A stretch of DNA of 64,000 nucleotides from Lysinibacillus fusiformis (GCF_002845985.1 NZ_PDFK01000003.1:1-64000); one strand, 5' to 3'. Shown: positions 1-9,399, numbered from the stretch's first letter. The notes: generated by a model not told the origin, from the letters alone. Translations and numbers: made by a program.

Positions 1-23
1 CAAGTAGCCTGCAACGGAAATCC
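1..23 (-). repeat. End of a dispersed intergenic repeat, cut by the window edge
   Basis: The reverse complement of the first 23 bases matches positions 36431-36453 at 22 of 23 bases. That second site is the start of a GC-rich intergenic element. The rest of this copy would lie outside the window. Confidence 0.6.
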
Positions 24-62
24 ATTTCTACCTTTCAATTGACTGTTTTGTTTTTCAACACT

Positions 63-103
63 AAGAGGTTTATTAACTGTTATCAACAGTAAATAAACCT
101 CTT
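63..103. terminator. Long hairpin, likely terminator
   Basis: Two 19-base arms (63-81 and 85-103) pair with one mismatch around a 3-base loop. The arms begin AAGAGG and end CCTCTT, followed by TTTT on the plus strand. The stop codon of the histidine-kinase remnant (73-75) lies inside the hairpin. Confidence 0.6.
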
Positions 104-294
104 TTACATGGATAAGAACTTCTCTGGACACTTTTGTAATTGGACTCTAGATATATGGGATCTAAGTTTATTGGTAAAAACAATTCAACAGTCGTCCCTT
201 TTCTCTCTTGACTTGTAATTTTAATTACGCCTTTATACAATTTCATAATACTATTCGCAATGCTTAGTCCTGAACCAAAACCTTCTTTTTTACG
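73..294 (-). pseudogene. C-terminal remnant of a sensor histidine kinase
   Basis: The minus strand reads from a kinase G-box, GFGSGLSIANSIMKLYKG, to a short tail ending at the stop at 73-75. The G-box and the following strand (ending TTVELFLP) are typical of the end of a HATPase_c domain. An in-frame TAG lies directly upstream at 295-297, with no start codon or H-box, so only the last 73 or so residues remain. The gene has lost everything up to the ATP lid and cannot make a working kinase. It was probably once paired with a response regulator, which is not present here. Confidence 0.7.
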
Positions 295-429
295 CTATTT
301 TTAATAAAATAATCTTAAGGAAAGATAGGGTTAATTTTTACTATACCATTTCCAGTTATAAGTGATTTTCTTTATTTTTCGGACTTTTAAGGGGAGAAAT
401 TGAGTTTTCACAAAACTTTAAAAGAATAA

Positions 430-453
430 GGCCATTCCCGATTGGGAATGGCC
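430..453 (-). terminator. Intrinsic terminator of the propeller/peptidase operon
   Basis: A perfect 10-bp stem (GGCCATTCCC with GGGAATGGCC) around a 4-base loop lies 7 bases past the stop codon of the minus-strand gene ending at 460. On the minus strand it is followed by a T-rich run. Confidence 0.8.
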
Positions 454-459
454 AAATTT

Positions 460-1572
460 TTAATTAGAGAGTTCACTTTGGATAATTAATTTGCTTTTAC
501 GTTTTTCATCTGAAAGGTCTTGGTTAATAATATAGATATCATTGTCCGCAGAAAACCTGTAAACGTCAGGTGTCTCCAATTCGCTATTTTCAACCAGTAA
601 ATTGTTCTCTAGCTTAAATTTTATCAAATATTTATCGTTATAAGAAAAAAACACTTGATTATTAAAATCTGTGTAAAGAGCATTTACATTTAATACATCC
701 GAAACAACTTCTTGCGTATGTTTATTAGAAATATTATAAAAAAGAAGCTTTCGTTTATCAACTTTAGATTCACTAGGGTCATTAAAGGTTAGATAAATAA
801 GTTGTTGGTCATTTAGCATACTTGCCCAACCAATCAATTCATAATCAGTTTTTATTTCTTTGATTTCTTTACTTTTCACATCGTATAAATAGAGATAACC
901 AACATTATTTTTTTTATCAGTAAATAATATTTTCCCATCTTTTGCAGATAAAAACATATTCATAAAAGTATAGGTATTTAAATCAAATATACTTTCAGTT
1001 TCATTTGTTTTTAGATTTTTTAACATAACTTTCGGCTTGCTTGTCCTACTATCTATTGATATCCAAGCAGCATAGTCTTCTACAAGTACAGGAAAAGCAT
1101 TATTGATATTTGGATCATTTTCTTGTGTTAATGGTTGTATTTCATTCGTATTTAAATTCATTGAATATGCATTTTTCTGTGACCCAGTTTCATCAGAATC
1201 AACCCAGACTAACCAATTATCATTCAGTTCTAAACCTTGGACAGACGGCAATTCAAATTTACTGTTAAATATAGTTTTATATTTCTGAGTCTTTCTATTA
1301 TATTGAATGATTTTATTATCTAGACCGGATGAACTCTTATGATCTGCACTCATAAAAATTGAGTTAGCGTTACCTCTAAAAGAAGTTATTCTAGAAAAAG
1401 GAACATCTACTGTTTTATTAAAATCTTCATCAACTATTTGATAGTTTTCAAGAGTCTCATTTTCTTCAGCATTGTTAGTGTGTTCATTATTTTGAACTAC
1501 TTTAGGAATAACTAGTAGAATGATAACTAAGCTGACAATTAATCCGAGTGCTACTAATGCTTTTTTTTTCAA
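460..1572 (-). CDS. Membrane-anchored beta-propeller-like protein, unknown function
   Basis: This 370-residue protein starts with MKKK and one hydrophobic segment (about residues 6-24), so it is probably held in the membrane with its body outside. The rest has repeated strand-rich units of about 40-50 residues, with phrases such as NWLVWVDSDE, DGKILFTDKK and NQVFFSYND, as in TolB/WD40-like propellers. No catalytic motif was seen. The gene lies 44 bp after the C39-like peptidase gene on the same strand, and a strong terminator follows it, so the two form an operon. The pairing suggests an extracytoplasmic partner or sensor, but that is inference. The fold call rests on repeat texture only. Confidence 0.6.
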   Translation of the reverse strand: MKKKALVALGLIVSLVIILLVIPKVVQNNEHTNNAEENETLENYQIVDEDFNKTVDVPFSRITSFRGNANSIFMSADHKSSSGLDNKIIQYNRKTQKYKTIFNSKFELPSVQGLELNDNWLVWVDSDETGSQKNAYSMNLNTNEIQPLTQENDPNINNAFPVLVEDYAAWISIDSRTSKPKVMLKNLKTNETESIFDLNTYTFMNMFLSAKDGKILFTDKKNNVGYLYLYDVKSKEIKEIKTDYELIGWASMLNDQQLIYLTFNDPSESKVDKRKLLFYNISNKHTQEVVSDVLNVNALYTDFNNQVFFSYNDKYLIKFKLENNLLVENSELETPDVYRFSADNDIYIINQDLSDEKRKSKLIIQSELSN

Positions 1573-1616
1573 AATAATCTCCCCAAATAAACCTAGTTAT
1601 TTAATTTTGTTCTATT

Positions 1617-2435
1617 TTACCAAATCATTGCAGGGTTAGCACCATCAGCTTTATATGTAGCTTTTGAAATACCTTTGCCAGTTGTAGTATTATCTGTTGC
1701 TTTTCCGATAGATGTCCAATATGTCCCGGTTCCTGTGAATTCTGTATGGTGATTTGGATCTACAACTCTTAGAGTCTGACCGGATTCATTATATCCACTT
1801 ATTGTTACATAATGACGGTAATTTGTACCTTTATATTGTTCAATCCATTCGGTTTCTGTTAATAAGATTGGTGCTGTTTTTTGATTCTTTAAGCTATCAG
1901 TAATACGTGAAATAAATGTATTCGCAGGATTAGCAGAGTCAGTAAGATTACCTACTATATAGGGATTTGAACTAAAACCATATACATTTTTATATTGATT
2001 TAAACCGTTTCTAAGATTTGTAGATTGTGTCCCCCCTTTGTTTGGTAGAGTACCAATAGTGACACCAAAGTTATCCTGGGTTGGTAAACTATCCTTACTC
2101 TTACTTTTTTCTTTGTGGAAACTTAAGGCTTGTCTTCCTGCCGCTGGGCCACAAAAATTGGAATACGCTTGCTTATTGTAGGTAACTGGTATTGTATAAT
2201 ATGCGGAAGCACGTGCTAAACCTTGTTTTTGTTCTTGTTTTTCTCTTTCGGCAATTTCTAAATCTCTTTGTTTTGCCAATCCATCATAATATTCTTTGTT
2301 TTCCATATAATCTATATCTACATTCGAAACACCATTAACATTATCTTCTTCTGAAGCCGCCTTAGAATTTTCAGGTAATGCACCAATACTCATCGTCAGT
2401 AAAAATAAAGCGCTTAAAACATATTTTTTTTTCAT
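1617..2435 (-). CDS. Secreted C39-like cysteine peptidase (Peptidase_C39_2 type)
   Basis: This 272-residue protein has a signal peptide (MKKK, hydrophobic residues 6-20, likely cut near SKA-AS at 26/27), then a charged, probably helical linker to about residue 72. The catalytic part starts at YSNFCGPAAG, with Cys95 as nucleophile. His208 (in RHYVTISGY) and Asp226 (in RVVDPNHH) fit the C39 Cys-His-Asp triad, spaced as in the C39_2 family. There is no ABC exporter domain, so this is a stand-alone secreted enzyme and not a bacteriocin transporter. It is the first gene of a two-gene operon with the propeller-like protein. The substrate is unknown. Confidence 0.75.
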   Translation of the reverse strand: MKKKYVLSALFLLTMSIGALPENSKAASEEDNVNGVSNVDIDYMENKEYYDGLAKQRDLEIAEREKQEQKQGLARASAYYTIPVTYNKQAYSNFCGPAAGRQALSFHKEKSKSKDSLPTQDNFGVTIGTLPNKGGTQSTNLRNGLNQYKNVYGFSSNPYIVGNLTDSANPANTFISRITDSLKNQKTAPILLTETEWIEQYKGTNYRHYVTISGYNESGQTLRVVDPNHHTEFTGTGTYWTSIGKATDNTTTGKGISKATYKADGANPAMIW

Positions 2436-3080
2436 TTTTTATCCTCTATTCTTTTTATTAATGTTTTCGATTCTAAAATTTGATGAAAACATCTCGTAAT
2501 GCAATGAATATAAAAGCTTTAAAACTTCTATTTTTGAGTATGTAATAGCATTCGAAAATAAATTTATTTAGGGTTAGTGTTGTATGTAACAGAATTTTAC
2601 TGACATAAATATAACTTCCACCTTTTAATCTTGTTCATTTATAAAATACTATGTACTTACCAAAATAATAATAATTTTTATGCTATAGCAAAATTGCTTA
2701 CCCTCGAGTTAATTCTAGATTAGCACAATTATTACCAAATATTCAACTATTTTTACAAAATAATACTTTTATATATAAACAAATCCTGTTTTGGTAAAAT
2801 AATACTGGTTAAATATGCACTATTTAGCCATTTTTTTAAAGTGTGCATATTGGACCTAAGTGAGTGGACTTTAAAGTAACAAGGGGTGATGATAGAATCT
2901 TTCCTTATTATTCTGGAAGTAGACGCCATGGGAAAAGTCCATATCGGAAGTTATCTTAAGGTAAATTGGGACCGTTCAGTAATAAATGTAGGTAACATAA
3001 TTAATAATTCATAATTTAAGCTCATCAAATTTACCAGGTAGTAAATTCTAGTTTTTAATTCACATAAATTTTTCCTTAAA

Positions 3081-3188
3081 GGGATACAAGGTACAACAGG
3101 ACAGGGTTTAATGGAGGTTTTTCTTTCTAGTCATGAGGCAGTTGCAGACCACGCCCTTCTTGGTATTGCAATTAAATATAGTCGATAA
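3081..3188 (+). pseudogene. Short coding remnant, family unknown
   Basis: One open stretch ends ...GQGLMEVFLSSHEAVADHA followed by LLGIAIKYSR and a TAA at 3186-3188. The codon choice looks like real coding sequence, but upstream the frame is blocked and no ribosome site fits. I do not recognise the family. Confidence 0.35.
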
Positions 3189-3358
3189 TTATGAACGATA
3201 ATCTTATTCAACTAACGTTGTATTTTGACTGGATGCAGTAGATTCCTAACCGATACTCTCAGTCAACCAGAAGGCAAAGTGATTGTGAATAAGGAACAAT
3301 ATACAATAATTACAAATAATGCATAAAGTATTCTTCCGATATAACTGAAATAGCTGAA

Positions 3359-3777
3359 ATGTTTGATACACTAGAAGTTGAAAAAGCATATTATTTAAAT
3401 TTGAAATTGGTAAAAACCCTTGTTTCTAAAAGTGGTACAGAAGGCGATCCGTATAATACCGTTATATATTTGAAACAGATGGAGACTCGTTGGGTTCTGA
3501 AATGACATTCGAGGGGGAAAAACTAAGTTATAAAGCACAAATCGGATTAAAAACATCTGATATTGAAATAAACCTTGAGCAATTAAATAAGCTTGAAAAA
3601 GGTATGTCAAAAGAAAGAGCATTTGAGATTCTTGGTGGTATAGGTGCACTTGTTGCTGAATCTGAGATTTTAGAAATTTACAATTATAACAACAACCCAA
3701 CTTCAGATGCCGATGTAACGTTAAAGTTTATTGAGGGTAAATTTAAATCAATCGGTGAACTAAAAGGTTCTATGTAA
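3359..3777 (+). pseudogene. Frameshifted gene for a small BLIP/SmpA-like protein
   Basis: An ATG at 3359 opens a frame (MFDTLEVEKAYYLNL...) that stops at about 3503. The coding texture moves to the next frame near 3463-3475 (…FETDGDSLGSEMTFEGEKLS) and runs to the stop at 3775-3777. Joined, the product would be about 139 residues. The second half carries the pattern LNKLEKGMSKERAFEILGG followed by a final strand (VTLKFIEGKFKSIGEL). That is the double-wound pattern seen in SmpA/BLIP-like and DUF3862-like envelope proteins. No signal peptide remains. The intact part from 3490 alone could give 95 residues, but it lacks a convincing ribosome site. Confidence 0.5.
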
Positions 3778-3830
3778 GGCATCTTAGTGCTTAATACCTT
3801 AATCGCATTTTGTACAATTGTTGTTCAACA

Positions 3831-3992
3831 AACGGGCGCATTTCTGAAATAAGAAATCGTCTTTACACATGGAAAGGGCCAAAGCGTGGAATAAACTGTT
3901 GTCATAATATGCTGAGCTTAGGGAGTTATGAAGGTGGTGAAATCTTAGATTATCGTTGAGAATGGAAGTATCCAACAATGTTTTATCAATAG
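3831..3992 (+). pseudogene. Coding remnant with an internal stop, family unknown
   Basis: The frame reads NGRISEIRNRLYTWKGPKRG, then INCCHNMLSLGSYEGGEILDYR, a TGA at 3957-3959, then EWKYPTMFYQ and a TAG. The sense text on both sides of the TGA suggests a single-codon nonsense break of an older gene. No family was recognised. Confidence 0.35.
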
Positions 3993-4155
3993 TTATATGG
4001 AGAAGTATATAGTAATAGCAATTAATTAAAACTCAATTACTTTGTATAAACTAAATTCCAACAGGCTTTCCCCATCATTATGATAATAAGTAGTTATATT
4101 TAGTATTTCTTTTATAAGAACAACTAAAATAGATACAGAGGAGAGGGTGATAACT

Positions 4156-5259
4156 ATGGATAGTTGCTTTAATTATGGCATATTTGCTCAATATTTAAAT
4201 ATGATTTTAAAAGAAATCAAGCAGGGGAAGACTGATGATTATTCTACTTATAAAATATATTGTATAAAATCGGAAGAACAACTAGAATCTGGAGAACTTG
4301 AACCACCTTGTCTTGATTGTGACGAATGCTTGACATTTGTGGAGAACAGACGGATAGTGTATGGTTATTTGTTTAATGAAAAAGATCTGCAATGGGTAAT
4401 AGAACAGGAACAGTTTGTCAGAAAGGCTAGGGGCCTTGATCAAATTCTCCGACACTCTACTTCAATTCAGGTAAACCCTGAAGATTTCAAAAGGATACCA
4501 TTCTATCCCAATAATAAAACACTTGTTTATTTAGACCATAATGTGATAGACAAGTTCCATAAAGAGGAGGAAAAAAAGAGAAGACTCGTCCCTGGCTATG
4601 CTGACATTCAATATGTCTACAGCCCATCTCATCTCGAGGAAATCAAACGGATGAACAATAAAGAAGAAGAGCAGCAAGTAATGGATACAATCCGGGTAAT
4701 TTCTTCTTCTCTCTTCATTTCCAATTTTAGAGGTAACAAATTATGCCTTGCCCACGAGGACCCGGATTATGGCATAAGCAGGGTATTGAAAAGTGAGGTT
4801 GCACCTGATGTTGAGGCTTATCGCGTTATTACCACCGATGACCGCAAAATATTTTATCCCGAACGTACAAATCAAATCTACACAAGTAGATTAACCTACG
4901 ATAAGGTATTTAACCACGAGAAGATTATCGCGGCATGTGAGGCGTTCCAATGGGAAGAAATGATTGACGAGAAAGGTCGTGTAAAGCACTATACCTTTGT
5001 CCATCAAGCGATACATGCACTTGTTCGAGTGTTGGATGATATCGGATACAAGACAGACAAGAACCGTGCAATAAAAAGTAGTGCGCATGATATAGAGCAT
5101 ATGATTTATGCGGCGGGGACGGATATTTTTGTTACGATGGACAATAGTTTAAAGGAACGCTCCAAACTCATATATCAAAGACTCGGAATCAGCACAGATG
5201 TCATGGATTGGGACGGTTATATGGAATATGTAGATTATAGGGCTATTAGTAAAAGTTAG
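4156..5259 (+). CDS. PIN-like nuclease domain protein with a Cys-rich N-terminal part
   Basis: This 367-residue protein has a C-terminal PIN-like pattern. It starts at the strand LVYLDHNVIDKF (Asp127), has Glu161/Glu162 in the next helix region, and then HDIEHMIYAAGTDIFVTMDN (Asp312, Asp323, Asp329) before LKERSKLIYQRLGI. Acidic residues spaced like this bind metal in PIN ribonucleases. Residues 1-110 form another domain with three cysteines (PCLDCDECLTF, 51-61) that might bind metal. I chose ATG 4156, about 8 bases after the AGGAGAGG site; GTG 4147 sits on that site. There is no antitoxin-like neighbour; it is a single gene between remnants and topB. Its role (RNA decay, toxin or phage defence) is open. 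Confidence 0.6.
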   Translation: MDSCFNYGIFAQYLNMILKEIKQGKTDDYSTYKIYCIKSEEQLESGELEPPCLDCDECLTFVENRRIVYGYLFNEKDLQWVIEQEQFVRKARGLDQILRHSTSIQVNPEDFKRIPFYPNNKTLVYLDHNVIDKFHKEEEKKRRLVPGYADIQYVYSPSHLEEIKRMNNKEEEQQVMDTIRVISSSLFISNFRGNKLCLAHEDPDYGISRVLKSEVAPDVEAYRVITTDDRKIFYPERTNQIYTSRLTYDKVFNHEKIIAACEAFQWEEMIDEKGRVKHYTFVHQAIHALVRVLDDIGYKTDKNRAIKSSAHDIEHMIYAAGTDIFVTMDNSLKERSKLIYQRLGISTDVMDWDGYMEYVDYRAISKS

Positions 5260-5271
5260 GAACAACATTAA

Positions 5272-5403
5272 AGTATAAAACCGTTGTTCCCTGATGAATG
5301 GGATGATAATAAGCTTTATCGAATGACACATATTACATGTTTAAATGTATTAGCGTTAGTTAAATCACAGCCGCCTAATTCCGTCAAAATTTCAAGAAGC
5401 TAA
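5272..5403 (+). pseudogene. Coding remnant after the PIN-like gene
   Basis: After a TAA at 5269-5271 the frame reads SIKPLFPDEWDDNKLYRMTH, then ITCLNVLALVKSQPPNSVKI and SRS to the stop at 5401-5403. The residue mix looks like real protein, but no start codon or ribosome site fits it. It may be the end of a lost gene that followed the PIN-like gene. Confidence 0.35.
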
Positions 5404-5515
5404 ACGAAATCGATTGGCTTGCATCAACCATTTGAAGGGTCCTTTTAGTTCATAGATTTTAATAAGTGATATTTTTAATTGTTTAAAGTAAAATAGTAGT
5501 AAGGTATTCACCATC

Positions 5516-5544
5516 AACTCAACTAATCTGATTAGTTGAGTTTT
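5516..5544 (+). terminator. Hairpin between the PIN-like gene and topB
   Basis: A perfect 12-bp stem (AACTCAACTAAT with ATTAGTTGAGTT) encloses a 3-base loop and is followed by a short T run. It lies 50 bp before topB, so topB needs its own promoter downstream of it or is reached by read-through. Confidence 0.6.
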
Positions 5545-5595
5545 ATGTTTTTATAGAAAAGCTACGAAACTATTTTAAAGAAGATGTGATGATCA

Positions 5596-7725
5596 ATGGG
5601 GAAAATCGCCGTTTTGGCAGAGAAGCCATCTCAAGCAAGGGCTTATGCAGATGCATTTAAAATAAAGAAAAAAGAGAAAACATTTATTGAACTGGAACCT
5701 TGTTCAACTTTTCCTAATGGTGCAGTCATTACCTGGGCAGTGGGTCATCTTGTTGAATTAAAGGAACCAAAAGAATATCAGAAGGAATGGGAGAAATGGT
5801 CACTGGGATCATTACCGATCATTCCACAAAAATTTGAAGATAAAGTTGTCTCTAAAATGTATACACAATTTCATGCAGTCAAAAAAATCTTTAATGATCC
5901 GCAAGTAACCATGATTTATAATGGCTGCGATAGTGAACGTGAGGGTTCAAATATCTTCTACTCCCTTTTAAAAATGACGAAAGTCAACAAGCCTGTTAAA
6001 CGATTATGGATCAATTCATTAGAGGTTGAGGAAATTCGAAAAGGTTTTAATCATATGCAAAGTAATGAGCGTGATTTGCTCATGTACCAAGAAGCAAAAA
6101 CACGTCAAATTAGCGATTGGTTAGTAGGGATGAACTGTAGTCGCCTCTATACGCTACTTTTACAAAAAAAGGGCTTTAGGGGCAGTATCTCCATCGGACG
6201 TGTGCAATCACCAACCGTCTATTTAATTTATAAAAGACAGCAGGAAATCGAACATTTCAAGCCTGAAAAATTTTATGAAATTGAAGGGGTTTTCAAAGCA
6301 CAAAATGGTGTATATAAAGGGAAGGCAAATTTAAAAACAAAAGAGCGTGCAGAGGCTGTGCAATTATTGCAACAGCATAGGATTGAACCGCTGGATACGG
6401 GTCTAATTACAAGTGTAACGAACAAAATGAAGCGGATCGCACCACCTAAACTACATGCGTTATCAACATTACAAGCTACTGCCAATAAGCGTTGGAAATA
6501 CAGTCCATCGCATGTGTTGAAACTTACGCAATCACTTTATGAGAAAAAGCTCGTTTCTTACCCGCGTACCGATTCACAGCTCATTACACATCATGAGTTT
6601 GCCTATTTAAATGACTCATTGGCCAACTATCAACAGCTCGTGGGAAAGTCATTTCATGCAATCAACCGAGGGAATAACAAACGCTACGTCGATAGTGTCA
6701 ACGTTGGGGAGCACTATGCTATTATCCCAACGAAAAAAGTGCCGACAGAAAAAGCGTTACAATCCATGAATGCGGATGAACGAAATATTTATTTTGAAAT
6801 CGTCAATACGACACTCGCTATGTTTCACCAAGATTATCAATACGACGAAAAAACGATCATAACGAATGTCAAAAACGTTGCGTTTAAAACGGTAGGGAAA
6901 ACAGAGCTTGTAAAAGGTTGGAAAGAATTGTTTTCAAATGAGAAAGAGTTGCAGGAGCGTGAAGAGTCGTTACCTGTTGTTTTCCAAGATGAGATGGTAC
7001 AAAGTAAGGTTTCTATTTTAGAAGGCACGACAACGGCTCCTAAGCCTTATACAGAAGGTCAACTCATTACGATGATGAAAACATGTGGTAAATCGGTTGA
7101 GGATGAAGAGGAAATCGAGGTGCTGAAGTCGATTGAAGGTATTGGGACGGAAGCAACTCGTAGTGGCATTATCGAGACGATTAAAAAGCATGGATTTATT
7201 GAAGTACGAAAAAATATCGTGAGTATTACGCCTAAGGGTGCGCTTTTATGTCGAGCAATTGAAGGAACATTACTGTCAAGTCCATCGATGACGGCAAAAT
7301 GGGAAATTTATTTACATAAAATTGGTCATGGAGAAGGGTCAGCCAAACATTTCATTGAAAGCATAGGCAAGTTTATTAATCAATTAATAGCGGAAGTGCC
7401 TAAACAGTTAGAGTCACTTACAATTGAAGCGGAGCAGTTTAAACCAGCTGTTGTGAAAGATATTGTGATGTGTCCGACATGTAAAGTAGGAAAAATAGGT
7501 TTGCGTAAAAGTTTTTACGGTTGTTCGAATTATAAAAATGGTTGTAAGCAAACGTTTCCAGGAAGGCTATTAGGAAAAAAACTAACGGAGAAGAATATTC
7601 ATGATTTATGTAAGATTGGTAAAACAGCTGTGATGAAAGGGTTTAAATCAAAGAATGGCAAACAATTTAATGCGTCACTCCGTTTGGTAGAAGGGAAAAT
7701 TGAATTTGAGTTTAATGAAAAGTAA
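5596..7725 (+). CDS. topB: DNA topoisomerase III (type IA)
   Basis: This 709-residue enzyme relaxes negative supercoils and unlinks DNA through a single-strand break and a covalent tyrosine bond. The TOPRIM domain has the glutamate in LAEKPSQARAY (Glu9) and the CDSEREG motif (Asp112, Glu114). SDWLVGMNCSR and GRVQSPT are type IA signature segments. The active-site tyrosine is Tyr322 in VSYPRTDS. The C-terminal end has a Cys cluster (CPTC, then YGCSNYKNGC) like a degenerate topoisomerase zinc ribbon. The length matches Bacillus TopB. The upstream ribosome site is weak. It is a single gene, followed by a terminator shared with the convergent WYL regulator. Confidence 0.93.
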   Translation: MGKIAVLAEKPSQARAYADAFKIKKKEKTFIELEPCSTFPNGAVITWAVGHLVELKEPKEYQKEWEKWSLGSLPIIPQKFEDKVVSKMYTQFHAVKKIFNDPQVTMIYNGCDSEREGSNIFYSLLKMTKVNKPVKRLWINSLEVEEIRKGFNHMQSNERDLLMYQEAKTRQISDWLVGMNCSRLYTLLLQKKGFRGSISIGRVQSPTVYLIYKRQQEIEHFKPEKFYEIEGVFKAQNGVYKGKANLKTKERAEAVQLLQQHRIEPLDTGLITSVTNKMKRIAPPKLHALSTLQATANKRWKYSPSHVLKLTQSLYEKKLVSYPRTDSQLITHHEFAYLNDSLANYQQLVGKSFHAINRGNNKRYVDSVNVGEHYAIIPTKKVPTEKALQSMNADERNIYFEIVNTTLAMFHQDYQYDEKTIITNVKNVAFKTVGKTELVKGWKELFSNEKELQEREESLPVVFQDEMVQSKVSILEGTTTAPKPYTEGQLITMMKTCGKSVEDEEEIEVLKSIEGIGTEATRSGIIETIKKHGFIEVRKNIVSITPKGALLCRAIEGTLLSSPSMTAKWEIYLHKIGHGEGSAKHFIESIGKFINQLIAEVPKQLESLTIEAEQFKPAVVKDIVMCPTCKVGKIGLRKSFYGCSNYKNGCKQTFPGRLLGKKLTEKNIHDLCKIGKTAVMKGFKSKNGKQFNASLRLVEGKIEFEFNEK

Positions 7726-7831
7726 AAGCGGGAGAGCTTTATGATCTATGGTGCAAAAAAACCGATCAATTGAATTCATTTTATAGTTTTTGCTAACGGT
7801 CTTATGTGTATCGAGCAATATAGACAGAAAA

Positions 7832-7867
7832 CCCGAGCTAGTCAAATCATATAGTTCGGGATTTTTT
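7832..7867 (+). terminator. Intrinsic terminator after topB
   Basis: Arms CCCGAGCTA (7832-7840) and TAGTTCGGG (7852-7860) form a 9-bp stem with one G-T pair, followed by TTTTTT. Confidence 0.7.
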
Positions 7868-7872
7868 ATGGG

Positions 7873-8820
7873 CTAATGTGAGGTTAATTTTTGATAGTGA
7901 TGAAGGAGATTCTCTACTTGGTCTTGGATTATTTGTTGTAATGCTTTGGGCTTCACGGAGATAATATGCTGACCATACCTCATAAAATAATTGCCGATAA
8001 ATGTTTCTTCTCCTGGGTTGTAAAAGCCCTTAATTACAGTTTTATCATCCATTTCTAGTGTCATAGAAGGGTAATGTTCTTTATAAAAAATATCCTTTGC
8101 CTGTGCTGAAATTTCTACCTCAAAGGCAATACGTTTCTTTGGTTGATCCATTTCTAATGACCGATTGATTAGTGCGTCTAGAGAAAAGTGCATGCTACTA
8201 TCTATTATTTCAATGGACGTTATTTTATCACATCTGAAAACCTTCACTTTCTTCGTATCCACTTCTATGCCAGTTACATACCATTGCCCAAATTTAGCAG
8301 ATATTTTGAAAAATTGAACATAGTAATCTTTTTGCTCATTATTTTTTTGATATTGAAATTGACAGCCATATTCATGAAGAATACTCATTAAAATCTTATC
8401 TAAAAAAAGACTAATATGATGATGTTGGTTAGCTTCAAATTGCAGGACTTTTTTCATTTGATGCATCTGTTCTACTTGATGTTTAGACAGACAGCTTTCA
8501 AATTTTTCATTTAATTGATTAACACTTAGATGAAAAGGTGTTGATTGGTAAGATTCTAATGTGAGCATAGCAAAGTACAAAGCATACACCTCATTCAATG
8601 TAAAAATAATAGGGGACAATAGCCTGTTTTTTAAGATGCCATACCGTCCATGTCTTCCGTGCTCGGCAAAAATCGGCATGCCTAATTGCTCTAAAGAATG
8701 AACATCACGTAGCGCTGTACTTTTAGAAATGCTGTAGGTAGTCATTAAATCTGTTAAATTAAAAAATTCCCGACCATTTAAGTATCTGATCATATCATTA
8801 AGTCGTTCTGATTTTTTCAT
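7873..8820 (-). CDS. YafY-type transcription regulator, HTH plus WYL domain
   Basis: The protein (315 residues) has an N-terminal winged helix (RLNDMIRYLNGREFFNLTDL, then SISKSTALRDVHSLEQLGMP) and a C-terminal WYL-like ligand-sensing domain (FGQWYVTGIEVDTKKVKVFR, where WYV stands for the WYL residues). Such proteins are DNA-binding regulators that respond to small ligands or nucleic acids. I chose ATG 8820, which has AAGGAG six bases upstream; the ATG at 8844 would add eight residues without a good ribosome site. It diverges from the VOC-family gene at 8933, across about 110 bp, and may control it. Confidence 0.85.
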   Translation of the reverse strand: MKKSERLNDMIRYLNGREFFNLTDLMTTYSISKSTALRDVHSLEQLGMPIFAEHGRHGRYGILKNRLLSPIIFTLNEVYALYFAMLTLESYQSTPFHLSVNQLNEKFESCLSKHQVEQMHQMKKVLQFEANQHHHISLFLDKILMSILHEYGCQFQYQKNNEQKDYYVQFFKISAKFGQWYVTGIEVDTKKVKVFRCDKITSIEIIDSSMHFSLDALINRSLEMDQPKKRIAFEVEISAQAKDIFYKEHYPSMTLEMDDKTVIKGFYNPGEETFIGNYFMRYGQHIISVKPKALQQIIQDQVENLLHHYQKLTSH

Positions 8821-8932
8821 GGCTATCTCCTTAAAAGGTGTCATGTTTTGATACCTTTATATTCTAAAATAAGGGTTAGGTAATATCAATAGAGTTATTA
8901 TCTAACTATATTTATTAAGGGAGATTGATACG

Positions 8933-9391
8933 ATGAGTGCCACACTTGAAGTCGCTATTTTTTTATCCATGAACGGAAAGGCAAAAGAAGCTGTCCAATT
9001 TTACAAAGAACATTTGAATGCGGAGGAACTGTTGCTTGTGACATATGAGGATATGGCAAAGCGTGACAAGACAATGCGTCTTACAGAAGAAAATAAACAG
9101 CATATAGCACATGCTGTTTTATTAATTGGCAAAACAAAGCTAATGCTAGCAGAAGCTACAATGGATGTTACGGAACACTATGTAGTAGGAAATCATTCCT
9201 CATTATGTATACAGAGCGCAGACCTAGAAGAAATGGAGCATTTTTATAAGAGCTTAACGTCAGATGAAAGAGTAAGAATCATTGTTCCGTTATCCAGTAA
9301 TGTTTTTAGTAAAGCTTATGGCATTATCGAAGACCCGTTCGGCATTCAAATACAATTAATGTTTGATGAAAGATTACTAAATGGCGCATAG
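8933..9391 (+). CDS. VOC superfamily protein, PhnB/glyoxalase-like
   Basis: This 152-residue protein begins with the PhnB-like pattern IFLSMNGKAKEAVQFYKEHL and ends with YGIIEDPFGIQIQLMF, the usual end of this fold. Between them lie two beta-alpha-beta-beta-beta units (second around residues 92-140, SLCIQSADLEEMEHFYKSL). Members are metal-dependent dioxygenases, isomerases or binding proteins, and here the reaction cannot be named. Its promoter region is shared with the divergent WYL regulator. A hairpin terminator follows at 9400. Confidence 0.8.
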   Translation: MSATLEVAIFLSMNGKAKEAVQFYKEHLNAEELLLVTYEDMAKRDKTMRLTEENKQHIAHAVLLIGKTKLMLAEATMDVTEHYVVGNHSSLCIQSADLEEMEHFYKSLTSDERVRIIVPLSSNVFSKAYGIIEDPFGIQIQLMFDERLLNGA

Positions 9392-9399
9392 GTAAGTCC

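Larger units (their letters stand above)
2436..4155. other. Gene graveyard: about 1.7 kb without an intact gene
   Basis: Short runs of good coding texture occur in changing frames, each broken by stops. The clearest are at 3081-3188, 3249-3326 (ends KEQYTIITNNA), 3359-3777 and 3831-3992, listed separately where useful. The first 450 bases are very AT-rich and probably carry the promoter of the minus-strand peptidase operon. No transposase or terminal repeat was seen, so what decayed here is unclear. The intact PIN-like gene follows directly. Confidence 0.6.
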
